From Gimesia chilikensis (GTDB taxonomy: Bacteria; Planctomycetota; Planctomycetia; Planctomycetales; Planctomycetaceae), in assembly GCF_008329715.1 (NCBI RefSeq), contig NZ_VTSR01000032.1, positions 806,001-870,000 of the forward strand: a DNA stretch of 64,000 bases. Direction: 5' to 3'. The number at the start of each line of letters is the position of its first letter. Position 1 is the first letter of the stretch. A model generated the notes under the pieces. It saw nothing but the letters and a program-made list of their open reading frames with translations. It searched no databases and was not told where the DNA came from. Below, one piece after another: positions 21,928 to 31,428 of this stretch. The translations under genes and the position numbers were made by a program.

Positions 21928-22268
21928 TTCCGAAATGGATCACGGAGGCACTTCTCCAGCGATTGTTCAGGATGAAATCGCTGAGAGGAACTTAAGGTGC
22001 TTCAGCTTTGTGTCATCGGAAAACGATGAATCAAAATCGGCAAGTCATCAGGACTTGCCGATTTTTCTTTTCCCCTCCGAAGCTGGGGAAAGTTTCAATT
22101 TGTGACGGTTAATCTGACGATAACGATCATAGCAGGCTGGTGTGCGCGAAGTCTGACGAATAATCGCCCACCGTCTGAATTGAAATAAGTATTCTAACCC
22201 GCTGACAGAGAACAGGTTATCGTAATGTTGCCCTGACGATATTACGTGACAGAGCCCGAACCAAGCTT
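21928..22268 (+). other. Intergenic region between C26-like gene and scpA
   Basis: It contains the terminator at 22033-22070 and, beyond it, the presumed scpA promoter region. I see no gene. Confidence 0.6.
22033..22070 (+). terminator. Rho-independent terminator after the C26-like gene
   Basis: AAAATCGGCAAGTC (22033-22046) is perfectly complementary to GACTTGCCGATTTT (22052-22065), a 14-bp stem with a 5-nt loop. It is followed by a T-rich tail. The A-tract on the other side means it could also work on the minus strand. Confidence 0.88.
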
Positions 22269-23273
22269 ATGACGACTGCCCAATATAAGGTCGAGTTGCA
22301 GATATACAGTGGTCCATTGGATCTGCTGTTGTACCTGATCCGTCGGAATGAGCTCGACATTCTGGACCTGCCTGTGGCTACGATTACGTCATCCTTCAAT
22401 GAGTTTCTAGACGTGCTGGAACTGATTGATCTGGATCTGGTGGGTGACTTTCTGGTGATGGCGAGTACCCTTGCGGAAATCAAAAGCCGGATGGTACTTC
22501 CCCGGGCGGAAGAAGAAGAAATTGCGGAAGTGATTGACGATCCCCGCAGCGATCTGATTCAGCAGTTGCTGGAATACAAGAAGTTCAAAGATGCAGCGAA
22601 CGCTCTGGAAGAACACGCTGCTGAATGGCAGGAGCGTTATCCCCGACTATCAGATGAACGGCCCAAATCGGGTAAGGATCCTGCAGAGGATCTCATCAAG
22701 GAGGTCGAACTTTGGGACCTGGTCAGTGCGCTGGCCCGCGTAGTGAAACGCAAAGAAGTCGAAGAGGAGTCGAGCATCACTTATGACGACACGCCAATCT
22801 CCACATATGTAGAGCGAATCGGAGCCCGCGTGCGTCAGGAAGGGAAACTCGCCTTCAGTGCATTCTTTGAAGGCGAAAAACTGCGCAGTCGGATCACCGG
22901 GATCTTTCTGGCGATATTGGAACTGCTGCGTCATCATCATTTCCGGGCAGATCAGCCGGAAGACTACGGCGAAATCTGGATTATGGCTCCCCTGCCCGAA
23001 ACGCAAGACTCAGACAGCGCTCCGATAGCGGAGACTACTGACGCGTCGGTACCTGAGCATGCGGAAGAGGAAGTTGCCAGTGTCGAAACAAATGATCCCG
23101 AGATGGTGCAGACAGCTCAGGTAGAAGTAGAGGCACTTCCCGAGTCGGGCGAGACTGAGCCTGATCAAGTCGCTTCGGATACTGCTCCTGAGGACGAATC
23201 TGCTGTGAGCGATCAACCAGAGGTGGGTCTAAGTGACGACACCGATCCGGAATCACTCCATCCGGAAGCATAG
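22269..23273 (+). CDS. scpA: Segregation and condensation protein A
   Basis: ScpA is the kleisin subunit of the SMC-ScpAB condensin. The N-terminal segment YSGPLDLLLYLIRRNELDI, then FLVMASTLAEIKSRMVLP, is diagnostic, and the winged-helix C-terminal region ends near residue 245. About 90 extra residues follow, almost all acidic or small (Glu, Asp, Ser, Val, Pro), and look disordered. scpB is not adjacent. The start ATG at 22269 fits the family. The uvrB gene starts 171 nt downstream. Confidence 0.93.
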   Translation: MTTAQYKVELQIYSGPLDLLLYLIRRNELDILDLPVATITSSFNEFLDVLELIDLDLVGDFLVMASTLAEIKSRMVLPRAEEEEIAEVIDDPRSDLIQQLLEYKKFKDAANALEEHAAEWQERYPRLSDERPKSGKDPAEDLIKEVELWDLVSALARVVKRKEVEEESSITYDDTPISTYVERIGARVRQEGKLAFSAFFEGEKLRSRITGIFLAILELLRHHHFRADQPEDYGEIWIMAPLPETQDSDSAPIAETTDASVPEHAEEEVASVETNDPEMVQTAQVEVEALPESGETEPDQVASDTAPEDESAVSDQPEVGLSDDTDPESLHPEA

Positions 23274-23444
23274 TCATTTTTCAGGTGTCCGGGCCGGGAT
23301 TATTAGTTCTCTCCCTTGAATCAGTGGCTCCCTTTATTCGCGACACCAGGATGCTCTACAATATCTGACATAGAAGATATGCATTTCCCCGTTCCGGTCA
23401 GAGGTGAACCGGTGCGCTGACCAGACGCAGAGAGTAGAGCAACC

Positions 23445-25493
23445 ATGTCCGTGTTTCAGTTACAGAGTGACTTTCAACCTTCGGGGGATCAGCCCCGTGC
23501 CATCGATGGACTGGTGAAAGGCATCAAAGAAGGCAAGTCTGACCAGGTTCTGCTGGGGGTGACCGGATCCGGTAAAACGTTCACGATGGCCAATGTGATC
23601 GCAGAACTGGGACGCCCTGCTCTGATACTGTCACACAATAAAACTCTGGCAGCGCAATTGTATTCTGAATTCAAAGAGTTCTTTCCGAATAATGCAGTCA
23701 CTTATTTTGTAAGTTATTACGATTACTATCAGCCGGAAGCCTATATTCCTCAGCGCGATATTTATATTGAAAAAGACGCTTCGATTAATGATGAGATTGA
23801 TCGACTCCGGCTTCTGGCGACCAGTGCCCTCGTCAGTCGGCGGGACGTCATCGTGGTTGCCAGCGTGAGTTGTATCTATGGTTTAGGGTCACCTAAAGAC
23901 TACCTGGAGATGATGATTCCCCTGCGCGTGGGAGAGGAGATTGACCGCGATGATATGCTCCGCAGACTGGTAGATATTCAGTATGATCGCAACAACGTTG
24001 AACTGGCGCGAGCCCGGTTTCGCGTACGTGGAGACGTAGTTGAATGCTGGCCCGCTTATGAAGAGTTTGCCTACCGGATCGAGTTCTGGGGAGACGAAAT
24101 CGAAAACCTGGCGATCATTGATCCTTTGACTGGTGAGGTATTACGAACGGTCAACGAGGCCTACATTTACCCTGCCAAGCACTTTGTTCTCCCGCAGGAA
24201 CGGATTGAATCAGCGATTAAAGAGATTCAGACAGAATTGGATGAACGGCTGCAGGTATTACAGAGTGAAGGGAAGCTGCTGGAATCTCAGCGGCTCAGTG
24301 CCCGGACCCGCTACGATATGGAACTGCTGGAAGAGGTTGGCTTTTGCCCGGGTATCGAGAATTACAGCCGTGCTCTGGCGGGCAGAAAACCAGGTTCCCC
24401 ACCGGATACACTGCTGGACTTCTTTCCTGATGACTTCCTGTTGTTCGTAGATGAATCGCACGTAACAGTCTCACAGATTCGAGCCATGTTTGCCGGGGAT
24501 CGTTCGCGTAAGACAAACCTTGTCGACCATGGTTTCCGGTTGCCGATGGCTCTCGATAACCGGCCTCTCACCTTCGAAGAGTGGAACGAACGCCGTAAGC
24601 AGACTGTTTTCGTTTCCGCGACACCGGGCGACTGGGAACTGCAGCGCGTTGAAGGGGAGGTCGTTGAACAGGTCATTCGACCCACGGGGCTGATTGATCC
24701 AGCGATACGCATTGTCCCGGCTCGCGGTCAGGTGCCTCATCTGAAGGAAGAAATTCTCAAGCGGGTGGAAGTAAATGAGCGTGTGCTGGTAACGACCCTG
24801 ACCAAGCGGCTGGCGGAGGATCTGTCGTCTTATTTTCAGGAAGAAGGCATTCGCTGTGCATGGCTGCATTCTGAACTAGATGCCTTTGAGCGGGTTGAAA
24901 TTCTGCGAGGGCTCCGCGAGCAGAAGTATGATGTGGTTGTGGGGATCAACCTGTTGCGCGAAGGACTGGATATTCCGGAAGTGTCACTGGTCGCCATTCT
25001 GGATGCTGATAAGGAAGGTTTTCTGCGAAGTGAAACAAGTCTGATTCAGACAATCGGACGTTCGGCACGACATGTGAATGCTGAGGTGATTCTCTATGCA
25101 GATCGAGTGACTCCCAGTATGCAGAGTGCGATTGAGGAAACGGACCGCCGCCGTGCGATTCAGGAAGAGTACAACCGCGAACACAACATTACTCCGGAAA
25201 CGATTCGCAAGGCGATCAAGCGGGGGATTGAAGACGAAATTGAGGCGCGCCAGTTTGTGCGGGAGTCAGTCGGCTTTTCGGATGAGTCGGAATACATTAC
25301 CCAGGAGTTTCTCAATGAACTGGAAAGCGAAATGCTTGAAGCAGCGGAGAAACTGGAGTTCGAGCGGGCGGCACTCCTGCGAGACCGAATTGACGATCTG
25401 AAAAAGTCGGGAGGCAAAGCAACCAAGTCAGCGTCAGGGAAATCATCCGGCAGGGGCGGCAAAAAAGGGAAACGTCAACGCCGCAGACGTTGA
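23445..25493 (+). CDS. uvrB: Excinuclease ABC subunit B
   Basis: This is the 682-residue damage-verifying helicase of nucleotide excision repair. It has Walker A GVTGSGKT near residue 40, the beta-hairpin region [12 protein letters not shown] near 93, DESHVT (Walker B) near 338, and the helicase segments [13 protein letters not shown] and [13 protein letters not shown] motif (coiled coil, [15 protein letters not shown]) lies near the C-terminus, followed by a basic Lys/Arg/Gly/Ser tail. Everything needed is intact. It is convergent with a UvrA paralogue, with 13 nt between the stops. Confidence 0.97.
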   Translation: MSVFQLQSDFQPSGDQPRAIDGLVKGIKEGKSDQVLLGVTGSGKTFTMANVIAELGRPALILSHNKTLAAQLYSEFKEFFPNNAVTYFVSYYDYYQPEAYIPQRDIYIEKDASINDEIDRLRLLATSALVSRRDVIVVASVSCIYGLGSPKDYLEMMIPLRVGEEIDRDDMLRRLVDIQYDRNNVELARARFRVRGDVVECWPAYEEFAYRIEFWGDEIENLAIIDPLTGEVLRTVNEAYIYPAKHFVLPQERIESAIKEIQTELDERLQVLQSEGKLLESQRLSARTRYDMELLEEVGFCPGIENYSRALAGRKPGSPPDTLLDFFPDDFLLFVDESHVTVSQIRAMFAGDRSRKTNLVDHGFRLPMALDNRPLTFEEWNERRKQTVFVSATPGDWELQRVEGEVVEQVIRPTGLIDPAIRIVPARGQVPHLKEEILKRVEVNERVLVTTLTKRLAEDLSSYFQEEGIRCAWLHSELDAFERVEILRGLREQKYDVVVGINLLREGLDIPEVSLVAILDADKEGFLRSETSLIQTIGRSARHVNAEVILYADRVTPSMQSAIEETDRRRAIQEEYNREHNITPETIRKAIKRGIEDEIEARQFVRESVGFSDESEYITQEFLNELESEMLEAAEKLEFERAALLRDRIDDLKKSGGKATKSASGKSSGRGGKKGKRQRRRR

Positions 25494-25506
25494 TTCAGTG
25501 TGATTG

Positions 25507-28089
25507 CTAAAAACCAGAGTTCAGCTTCTGGAGTGCTGCACCCGTGAGGGAGTCGGAGTGCTGTGCCACTTCGGTGGGTGTGCCGGTGACTACGATCTGG
25601 CCCCCCTGCTCTCCTGCGGCTGGTCCCAGGTCAATGATGTGATCGGCAACTCGAATGAGTTGCAAGTTGTGTTCAATCAGAATCAAGGAGTGTCCCGCTG
25701 TCAGCAGGTATTCAAAGCAATTGAGCAGGTATTGTATATCCAGGGGATGGAGTCCTCGGCTTGGCTCATTCATCAGGAACAGTGTGCGTTTGCGACTGCT
25801 GGTCGTGAGGTAAGCTGCCAGTTTGAGTCGCTGACATTCTCCACCGGAAAGGGATGGGAGTGGCTGACCCAGGGGGATATAACCCAGTCCCACATCTTTG
25901 AGTTGCTTTAGTTTTTTCTGCAGTGACGCCTGTCCCCGGAAAAAGGGGAATGCCTCATCGACGGTCATTTTCAGAACATCAGCGATGCTCAGTTTGCGAT
26001 ATTTTATCTCCAGAAGTTCGCGTTGATAGCGTTGTCCGTGGCAGGACTGGCACTCCATGGTCAGATCTGCCAGGAACTGTAGGTCGATTTCGATGAAGCC
26101 GGTTCCTTTGCATTCAGGACAACGTCCCCCATTTTTGCTGTTGAAGCTGAAGTCTTTGGCTGTCAGGTTTCGCAGTCTCGCGTCAGCGGTCTGGGCAAAG
26201 ATGCTGCGGATTTCATCAAACAGATTCAGGTAGGTCGCGGGGATGCTGCGGGGAGTCTGGCCAATCAGTGATTGATCCAGCAGGATAACCTCGTCGATCT
26301 GATCTGTTCCGGAGATTGACTCATAACCTGCTTCCGGGGCTGATAGGGGCTCTTCAGTTAGTGCGCTGGTGAGGCTGGGGAACAGGGTCTGTTCCACCAG
26401 GCTGCTTTTGCCGCTTCCACTGATACCGGTAACGATACAGAGTTGCCCCAGCGGAAAAGTAGCTGAAATGTTCTGCAGATTGTTTGTTGTGCAGCCTGTG
26501 AGGGTGATCGATCCACTCGCTTGTTTTCCGGATAGGGATCCAAAGTCATTGGAATAAGTTGAGTTGAGAAAACGGTTGGTGGGCGAGTCAGTCGCGTGTT
26601 GCATTTCGACAATTGAACCCTGGAAAACGAGTTCTCCCCCTGCTCTGCCGGCACCGGGGCCGAGTTCGACGATGTGGTCTGATGCACGAATGAATTCCGG
26701 ATCATGTTCCACGATGATCAGGCTGTTGTTGAGGTCTCGTAATTGCTGCAGTATCGAAATCACACGCTGGCTGTCAGCTGGATGCAGGCCCGAAGAGGGT
26801 TCGTCCAGAATATAAAGTGTGTTGACGAGGTTCGAGCTGAGAACGGCAGTGAGTGCGATTCGTTGCTGCTCTCCGCTGGAAAGTGTGGAACGACGGCGAT
26901 TGAGGGGCAGGTAGCCGATGCCCAGGTCTTCCAGCGTCTGCAGTCGATTTGTGATCTCCCTGACCAGCGAAGTTGCCGCGGGGGTTGAATCGAGGTGACT
27001 CAACCAGGAATTGATCTGGGGGATCGTTCGTGCTCCCAACTCATCAATGTTCAAATCTGCTATCCGGACGGCACGAGCCGCGGAGTTAAGGCGACTTCCC
27101 TGGCATGAACGACAGGAGAGTTCGCCTGACTGAGGATCAGCGCCTGTACCCCGGCAGACAGGGCAGGCACCCATCTGGCTGAAAAAATTAAAGAGCTGTG
27201 GCTCAGGCTTCAGGTAGGTCTCCTGGCATCGCGTGCAGGTGAGGCTGGAGAAGAAATCACAGCGATACCATTCCTGCTCATCGACGAGGAATGGTGTGTC
27301 CTTTGGTTGGCTTGCTGGTGGCTGCTCCACCAGTAATGTTGCTGTACCAGCAGATTCGGCAAATGCCAGCTCCAGGCTTTCCAGGATACGCTGATCATCT
27401 GCTTTGCGGGTGCTGAGGCGATCGAGTACGATCAGGCAGTTATTTGTGATCGAGCTGTTGGTGCCCAATTCGTCGAGCTTGCAGGACTGGTGATCAATGA
27501 TCGCGCGCGTCAGGCCCTGCTGAATCAGTTCGGCCAGCAGTTTGTCGGTTGGTCGATCAGAAACAGATCCCAAAGGAAAGCTGATCTGGAAACGTGTCTG
27601 CTCAGGCAGGCTGTGAATGAAAGCGAGGGCCGATTCCGGGGATTGTGGTTTGACGGAGATCTGGCAGTTTGAGCAGATAACCTCTCCCAGGGTGCTGAAC
27701 AGCAGGCGGAGGTAATTCTGAATCCCCGATTCAATGCCGACGTTCGGTTCCAGTGATTTACCTGTAGCAGCGCGTCTCCCGGCATTCTGTTTAAGGGCGA
27801 CCGTGGGGGGGATCCGAGTAATCCGGTCTGCGTCCGGCTTGGGCAGCTGATGAATGAACTGACGTGCTGCTGGGGAGAGGGTTTCGAGGTAGCGTCTTTG
27901 CCCTTCCGCATAAAGGGTGTCAAAGGCGAGGCTGGTTTTGCCTGAACCACTGACGCCACAAACTGTCACCAGTTGCTGTAGAGGCAGGTCCAGGTCGATG
28001 TTTTTCAGATTATGGACACGTACTCCGCGCAGCTGAATCGCAGGCGTTTCAGGACTCTGTGTTGCTTCGCCGTGCGAAAGTTCAGTCAT
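25507..28089 (-). CDS. Divergent UvrA-family ABC ATPase (UvrA paralogue)
   Basis: The 860-residue protein has two UvrA-type ABC modules: P-loops GVSGSGKT near residue 45 and GISGSGKS in the second half, plus zinc-type CxxC pairs (CTRC...CPVC and CPEC...CQSC). It is about 80 residues shorter than canonical UvrA, mostly in the region that carries the UvrB-binding and insertion domains. The first signature reads LSSGEQQR instead of LSGGE. The second Walker B reads MNEPSRG, with Asn774 in place of the Mg-binding Asp; the first, LDEPSSG, is normal. It is probably not the housekeeping UvrA. It follows rimI by 12 nt and faces uvrB. Confidence 0.88.
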   Translation of the reverse strand: MTELSHGEATQSPETPAIQLRGVRVHNLKNIDLDLPLQQLVTVCGVSGSGKTSLAFDTLYAEGQRRYLETLSPAARQFIHQLPKPDADRITRIPPTVALKQNAGRRAATGKSLEPNVGIESGIQNYLRLLFSTLGEVICSNCQISVKPQSPESALAFIHSLPEQTRFQISFPLGSVSDRPTDKLLAELIQQGLTRAIIDHQSCKLDELGTNSSITNNCLIVLDRLSTRKADDQRILESLELAFAESAGTATLLVEQPPASQPKDTPFLVDEQEWYRCDFFSSLTCTRCQETYLKPEPQLFNFFSQMGACPVCRGTGADPQSGELSCRSCQGSRLNSAARAVRIADLNIDELGARTIPQINSWLSHLDSTPAATSLVREITNRLQTLEDLGIGYLPLNRRRSTLSSGEQQRIALTAVLSSNLVNTLYILDEPSSGLHPADSQRVISILQQLRDLNNSLIIVEHDPEFIRASDHIVELGPGAGRAGGELVFQGSIVEMQHATDSPTNRFLNSTYSNDFGSLSGKQASGSITLTGCTTNNLQNISATFPLGQLCIVTGISGSGKSSLVEQTLFPSLTSALTEEPLSAPEAGYESISGTDQIDEVILLDQSLIGQTPRSIPATYLNLFDEIRSIFAQTADARLRNLTAKDFSFNSKNGGRCPECKGTGFIEIDLQFLADLTMECQSCHGQRYQRELLEIKYRKLSIADVLKMTVDEAFPFFRGQASLQKKLKQLKDVGLGYIPLGQPLPSLSGGECQRLKLAAYLTTSSRKRTLFLMNEPSRGLHPLDIQYLLNCFEYLLTAGHSLILIEHNLQLIRVADHIIDLGPAAGEQGGQIVVTGTPTEVAQHSDSLTGAALQKLNSGF

Positions 28090-28101
28090 GTGCTGTCAGT
28101 T

Positions 28102-28653
28102 TCAGGCAGCGTCGGAGGCGTCCAGATAGTTCGTGATCCGGTTCTTGGGAGAGAGGCCAGGAGCAAACTCCTGTTCGGTCCGCTGCAGGCGATACTGGAG
28201 GACATAAGCATCCTCCCCGGCGTCTTCGAAATAATTCCGCAGCACTGAAACGGCACGGAAATCCATTTTGCGGAAGAACAGCTGGGCCGAAAGATTGGTT
28301 TCACGGACTTCCAGAACAATTTCCCGACGTCGTTGCTGTGAGAGCTTGTCGATCACCCGCTGTACCATCTGGCGACCGATTCCCTGCTGCCGAAATTCCG
28401 GGGCAACAGCGAAATTCAGTACCTGGATCATCGATTTATGCAGTTCGTAAATCATGAATCCAACGATCTGATGATTATGTTCGGCTACCATCCCGATGCA
28501 GTTCCGCTGGCGGAGACAGCTGAGAAAGTACTCTTCAGACCAGGTGTACTCAAAGCTTTCTTCTTCGATACGGAGAACCTCTGGCATATCTCTGCGGATA
28601 AGCCAGCGAATTTGAACCATTAAGTCCTGATTGGGGGGTTGATTGAGACTCAT
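28102..28653 (-). CDS. rimI: Ribosomal-protein-alanine N-acetyltransferase (RimI-like)
   Basis: This GNAT acetyltransferase acetylates the N-terminal Ala of ribosomal protein S18 in the E. coli counterpart. I choose the ATG at 28653 with GGAAGG upstream (183 residues); the frame is open 45 codons further but that part looks non-coding. The acetyl-CoA loop RQQGIGRQM and the RimI-like segments ESFEYTWSEEYF, LNFAVAPEF and LEVRETNLSAQLFFRKMDF are clear. A C-terminal extension of about 30 residues follows. It appears co-transcribed with the UvrA paralogue. The t6A gene tsaE is not adjacent here, although rimI and tsa genes often cluster. Confidence 0.88.
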   Translation of the reverse strand: MSLNQPPNQDLMVQIRWLIRRDMPEVLRIEEESFEYTWSEEYFLSCLRQRNCIGMVAEHNHQIVGFMIYELHKSMIQVLNFAVAPEFRQQGIGRQMVQRVIDKLSQQRRREIVLEVRETNLSAQLFFRKMDFRAVSVLRNYFEDAGEDAYVLQYRLQRTEQEFAPGLSPKNRITNYLDASDAA

Positions 28654-28978
28654 AGTGGCCTTCCTGCTACTGATAAGTGCTTCAATAAGTTCCTGCAACT
28701 GGTGCCCTGCTTCATCCTGAATCAGGCAGCAGCTGGATCGAAAATGATGACGGTAAAGGCTTGTCCGGGCGCCGATAATCATGGTCATGATTGAAGACGT
28801 GAATCAAAGCTGACGACGCCAAAAACAGCGAGGTTGATTCGCGAAACTTATCAGAACTTGAAAACGGCGCACAGAGGAATTTCAGCATTTTTTCGTGAAA
28901 TCGGAGACGTGCAGGAAAGGTTTTGCGCAGGTAGTGCTCTGACCTGACGTTCTGAATCCTCTGTGCAGCAGGGGTTTA
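28654..28978. other. Intergenic region upstream of rimI and downstream of BON gene
   Basis: It holds a 16-bp dyad at 28777-28792 and an AT-rich stretch. No gene or clear terminator is seen. Confidence 0.55.
28777..28792. promoter_or_regulatory. 16-bp dyad, candidate operator for the rimI-uvrA-like operon
   Basis: AATCATGGTCATGATT has perfect 7-bp arms around GT, about 124 bp upstream of the rimI start. The position fits an operator. No regulator is identified, and a dyad of this size can occur by chance. Confidence 0.25.
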
Positions 28979-29293
28979 TCAGCCTTTAGGGGGGATAGGC
29001 ATACGGCGTTTCATCACCATGTGGTTGATGACTTCTTCTACGCCGGTCAGTGCCTGAATGCGCTTGCTGAGATCCGGGCATTCGTCATCGAACTCGAGCA
29101 CACCTTCCAGGCAGACACCGTTTTTGGTGCGTCGCACGACCAGAGAGTTCAGGCAGACATCGGAGTCGATGGCCAGCGCGTGCTTGATCTCACATTCGAG
29201 TGCGTGTGGCGCTTCGAAATTACGGGGAGCAATACGTGAAGCTGTGTTTGCAGGAAGCGGTTGGGCTGTGCGGGGGAGGGGTTTACTTTTCAT
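28979..29293 (-). CDS. BON-domain protein
   Basis: The 104-residue protein has a basic, Pro-rich N-terminus followed by one BON domain (residues 30-98). Signs are an alternating hydrophobic helix, the central strand pair NSLVVRRTKNGVCLEGVLEF, and the closing LTGVEEVINHMVM. BON domains are thought to bind membranes or phospholipids. There is no signal peptide, unlike the usual periplasmic OsmY-type proteins, so its location is uncertain. It is a single-gene unit. Confidence 0.75.
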   Translation of the reverse strand: MKSKPLPRTAQPLPANTASRIAPRNFEAPHALECEIKHALAIDSDVCLNSLVVRRTKNGVCLEGVLEFDDECPDLSKRIQALTGVEEVINHMVMKRRMPIPPKG

Positions 29294-29459
29294 GTGGTTG
29301 TTCCTTTCACCACCAGTTGAAATCGTTCCATCAACATACTGGATTTGGGTCTATCCTCTGTCTCAATCTTAACATTCACTGAAGAAACTGATAGATGAAA
29401 AGTAAACCTTCTTTCTAAGAATTTGAAAAAGGACCTCCCCCTCTCGAATCCAGCCTGAG

Positions 29460-30788
29460 TTACTTCGAGGTAGTAATGGTACAGAGTGAATAAGGGATAT
29501 CATTGATGTGGTAGATGGCTTCCATGTAGTAGGCGACATGGCCCTTCTCTGGTTTGTTTATTTTAGCCAGGTAGCTATTGTCTTCCGGGGCAACGTCTTG
29601 TGACGTCCATTGGGCGTCACGGAAATCCTTATCGTCAGAGTAAGCACTCCAGATGCGGACCCGAGTCGGTTTGCTGTCACAAGTCAGCTTTAGTTCGTAA
29701 TCATTGCTGTTGTCCCAGCTTATGTTCGGCAGTTCCTGCCCCGTTGCTGCATGGATGAAGAATGCTGCAATGGTTTGCAGGGCGTATTCGACTCCATTCC
29801 CCAGGTCATGTCCTGCGTTGGGGACCTGCAGGATGTACTTCGGACCTACCAGATCTGACCAGTAAAACTTCATGGCGTCGACGACCCAGTAAGGATCATT
29901 GGTGCCATTAACGAGGAGTTTGGGAAGTGTGAGCTGATTGCGGTAGGTGTAAGGGTCCATCATCAGTCGCAGGTGTTTTTCCCGAGGGGATTCGACTCCT
30001 TCAACGATCAGGCCTTTGCTGGTGTAGTCAATAATCTGAACGCTGTATTTTCCCCAGGTGGCAATCTGATGTTTCATTTGTTTGCGGAAGTTCAGGGTAT
30101 CGATCACGATTGGTGCAGTGGCGATGATCCGTTTATCTACAACGGGGGTGAGCCAGCTGGTCCAGCCGCGCTTGGATGCCCCGGTAATGACGAAGCCGTC
30201 GATCTCAATATTTCGATGCTCGCGTGCAATTTCCTGAATCGCGTCCATGGCCTTGACGGCACTTTTAGCCATGGGAAACAGCAGCGGCCAGTTTTCGTCT
30301 CCCGTTTTCAGGTATTGCAGCCAGGTTTCGGTGATCAGGTCATCCTCTTTTTTGCCATCAAACAAGGGCTGATTGGGGACCTGTGTCAGTAAGGCGATGC
30401 GGGCTCCGGTGGTTTTGGCAAGCAGGAAGGCGGGTTTGAGTCGTTTTTCGTTGGGGTGCGAACCGTTGCTACCCCCTGTGACGAACAGCAGCACCTTGTT
30501 GTTGATACGAACCTGATCGGGTTCAAAGATGTAAAGCCAGTGCTTCCAGGTGTGTCCCTGCCAGGTTTGTGAAGTCAGCTCTACGGGGTAGGCTGTCACG
30601 CCGTCGTGAGACAGTGAGTCATGGATTTCCCATTTGTATTCAGGCTCTTCTTTCTGGATGTAGTTAAAGAAAGCCTCAGGAACCTCTTTTGCTTCCACCG
30701 GTCTGGTGCGGAGGTTTACATTTTCCGCTGCAGGGAGTACCGAATTGAAGCTGAAAAATAACAGGAGAATACAGGTTCTTTGCAACAT
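29460..30788 (-). CDS. PhoPQ-activated pathogenicity-related (PqaA-type) secreted protein
   Basis: The 442-residue protein begins with a signal peptide (residues 1-20, LLLFFSFNSVLPAAE). The body matches the PhoPQ-related alpha/beta-hydrolase-like family: VLLFVTGGSNG near 100, then IDGFVITGASKRGWTSWL near 200, where GASKRG holds the likely nucleophile Ser. VNGTNDPYW and AGHDLGNG carry the probable Asp and His. A beta-sandwich-like tail follows. The biochemical substrate of the family is not established. The gene lies 102 nt after the lipoprotein gene and may share its transcript. Confidence 0.88.
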   Translation of the reverse strand: MLQRTCILLLFFSFNSVLPAAENVNLRTRPVEAKEVPEAFFNYIQKEEPEYKWEIHDSLSHDGVTAYPVELTSQTWQGHTWKHWLYIFEPDQVRINNKVLLFVTGGSNGSHPNEKRLKPAFLLAKTTGARIALLTQVPNQPLFDGKKEDDLITETWLQYLKTGDENWPLLFPMAKSAVKAMDAIQEIAREHRNIEIDGFVITGASKRGWTSWLTPVVDKRIIATAPIVIDTLNFRKQMKHQIATWGKYSVQIIDYTSKGLIVEGVESPREKHLRLMMDPYTYRNQLTLPKLLVNGTNDPYWVVDAMKFYWSDLVGPKYILQVPNAGHDLGNGVEYALQTIAAFFIHAATGQELPNISWDNSNDYELKLTCDSKPTRVRIWSAYSDDKDFRDAQWTSQDVAPEDNSYLAKINKPEKGHVAYYMEAIYHINDIPYSLCTITTSK

Positions 30789-30890
30789 GTTTTACTTCCG
30801 GTATTATGAGCAGGAGTGGCGGGCAACTATTTAGGGCCGCCTGGTTGAGTCATTCTGGTGCGACTGTTATGTAGGTGATTGCGGGAAGAT

Positions 30891-31331
30891 TTATTTGGTG
30901 GTTAGTTCGATAACACCCAGATCAACTTCATCGCCCTCTTTAACAGAAAATTCTATTTTTGACTTCTGTGGTGAATCATAGCGTTTTTTCAGCTTGTCCG
31001 GTCCGCTGTAGCCACGGTTCACTAAATCGAATTTCTTCCAGACAAAAGTCAGAGCGTATTCGCCGGGAGGAAGACCATCACCGGTTGTATACGTTGAAAG
31101 TTCAAAGACGCCATCGTTATCGCTTGAGCCTCTTGATAGCGTAGGGTGTTCCGTATCAACTTCACCCTTATTGACGCAATTGATTTGAATCGGGGACCCG
31201 GGGGCTTTGCCATCAACGGTGATTTTCCCTTTTACGGGATAGGTTTTTTTTGTGTAAGGTTCCTCTACATGGTTGCAGCCTGTGAATACAAGCGACAATA
31301 AAACCAGGGGAATGGCATTGATTCGTTTCAT
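30891..31331 (-). CDS. Lipoprotein with transthyretin-like/carboxypeptidase-regulatory fold
   Basis: The 146-residue protein has a lipobox (LVFTGC, Cys near residue 19). The mature part begins with YPVKGKITVDGKAPG, and a later segment reads LPPGEYALTFVWKK. This pattern fits small beta-sandwich domains of the carboxypeptidase regulatory/transthyretin-like type. Such lipoproteins commonly sit directly downstream of DUF1559 genes in planctomycetes, as here (97 nt gap), which suggests a shared function at the cell surface. It is not otherwise characterised. Confidence 0.82.
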   Translation of the reverse strand: MKRINAIPLVLLSLVFTGCNHVEEPYTKKTYPVKGKITVDGKAPGSPIQINCVNKGEVDTEHPTLSRGSSDNDGVFELSTYTTGDGLPPGEYALTFVWKKFDLVNRGYSGPDKLKKRYDSPQKSKIEFSVKEGDEVDLGVIELTTK

Positions 31332-31428
31332 GGAGCTTTCTCGGTTGTGGCTGATGTGGAATGGCTAAACCTGTCAGCGCCAGACGTAGCATCTGGCGCT
31401 GAGCCTGCTGTTGCTTGGCAAGATAGGT

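Noticed and set aside
22012-22075. Repeat unit or CRISPR-like element at the strong inverted repeat after the C26-like gene
   Set aside because: There is one copy only, with a T-rich tail, so a terminator explains it fully.
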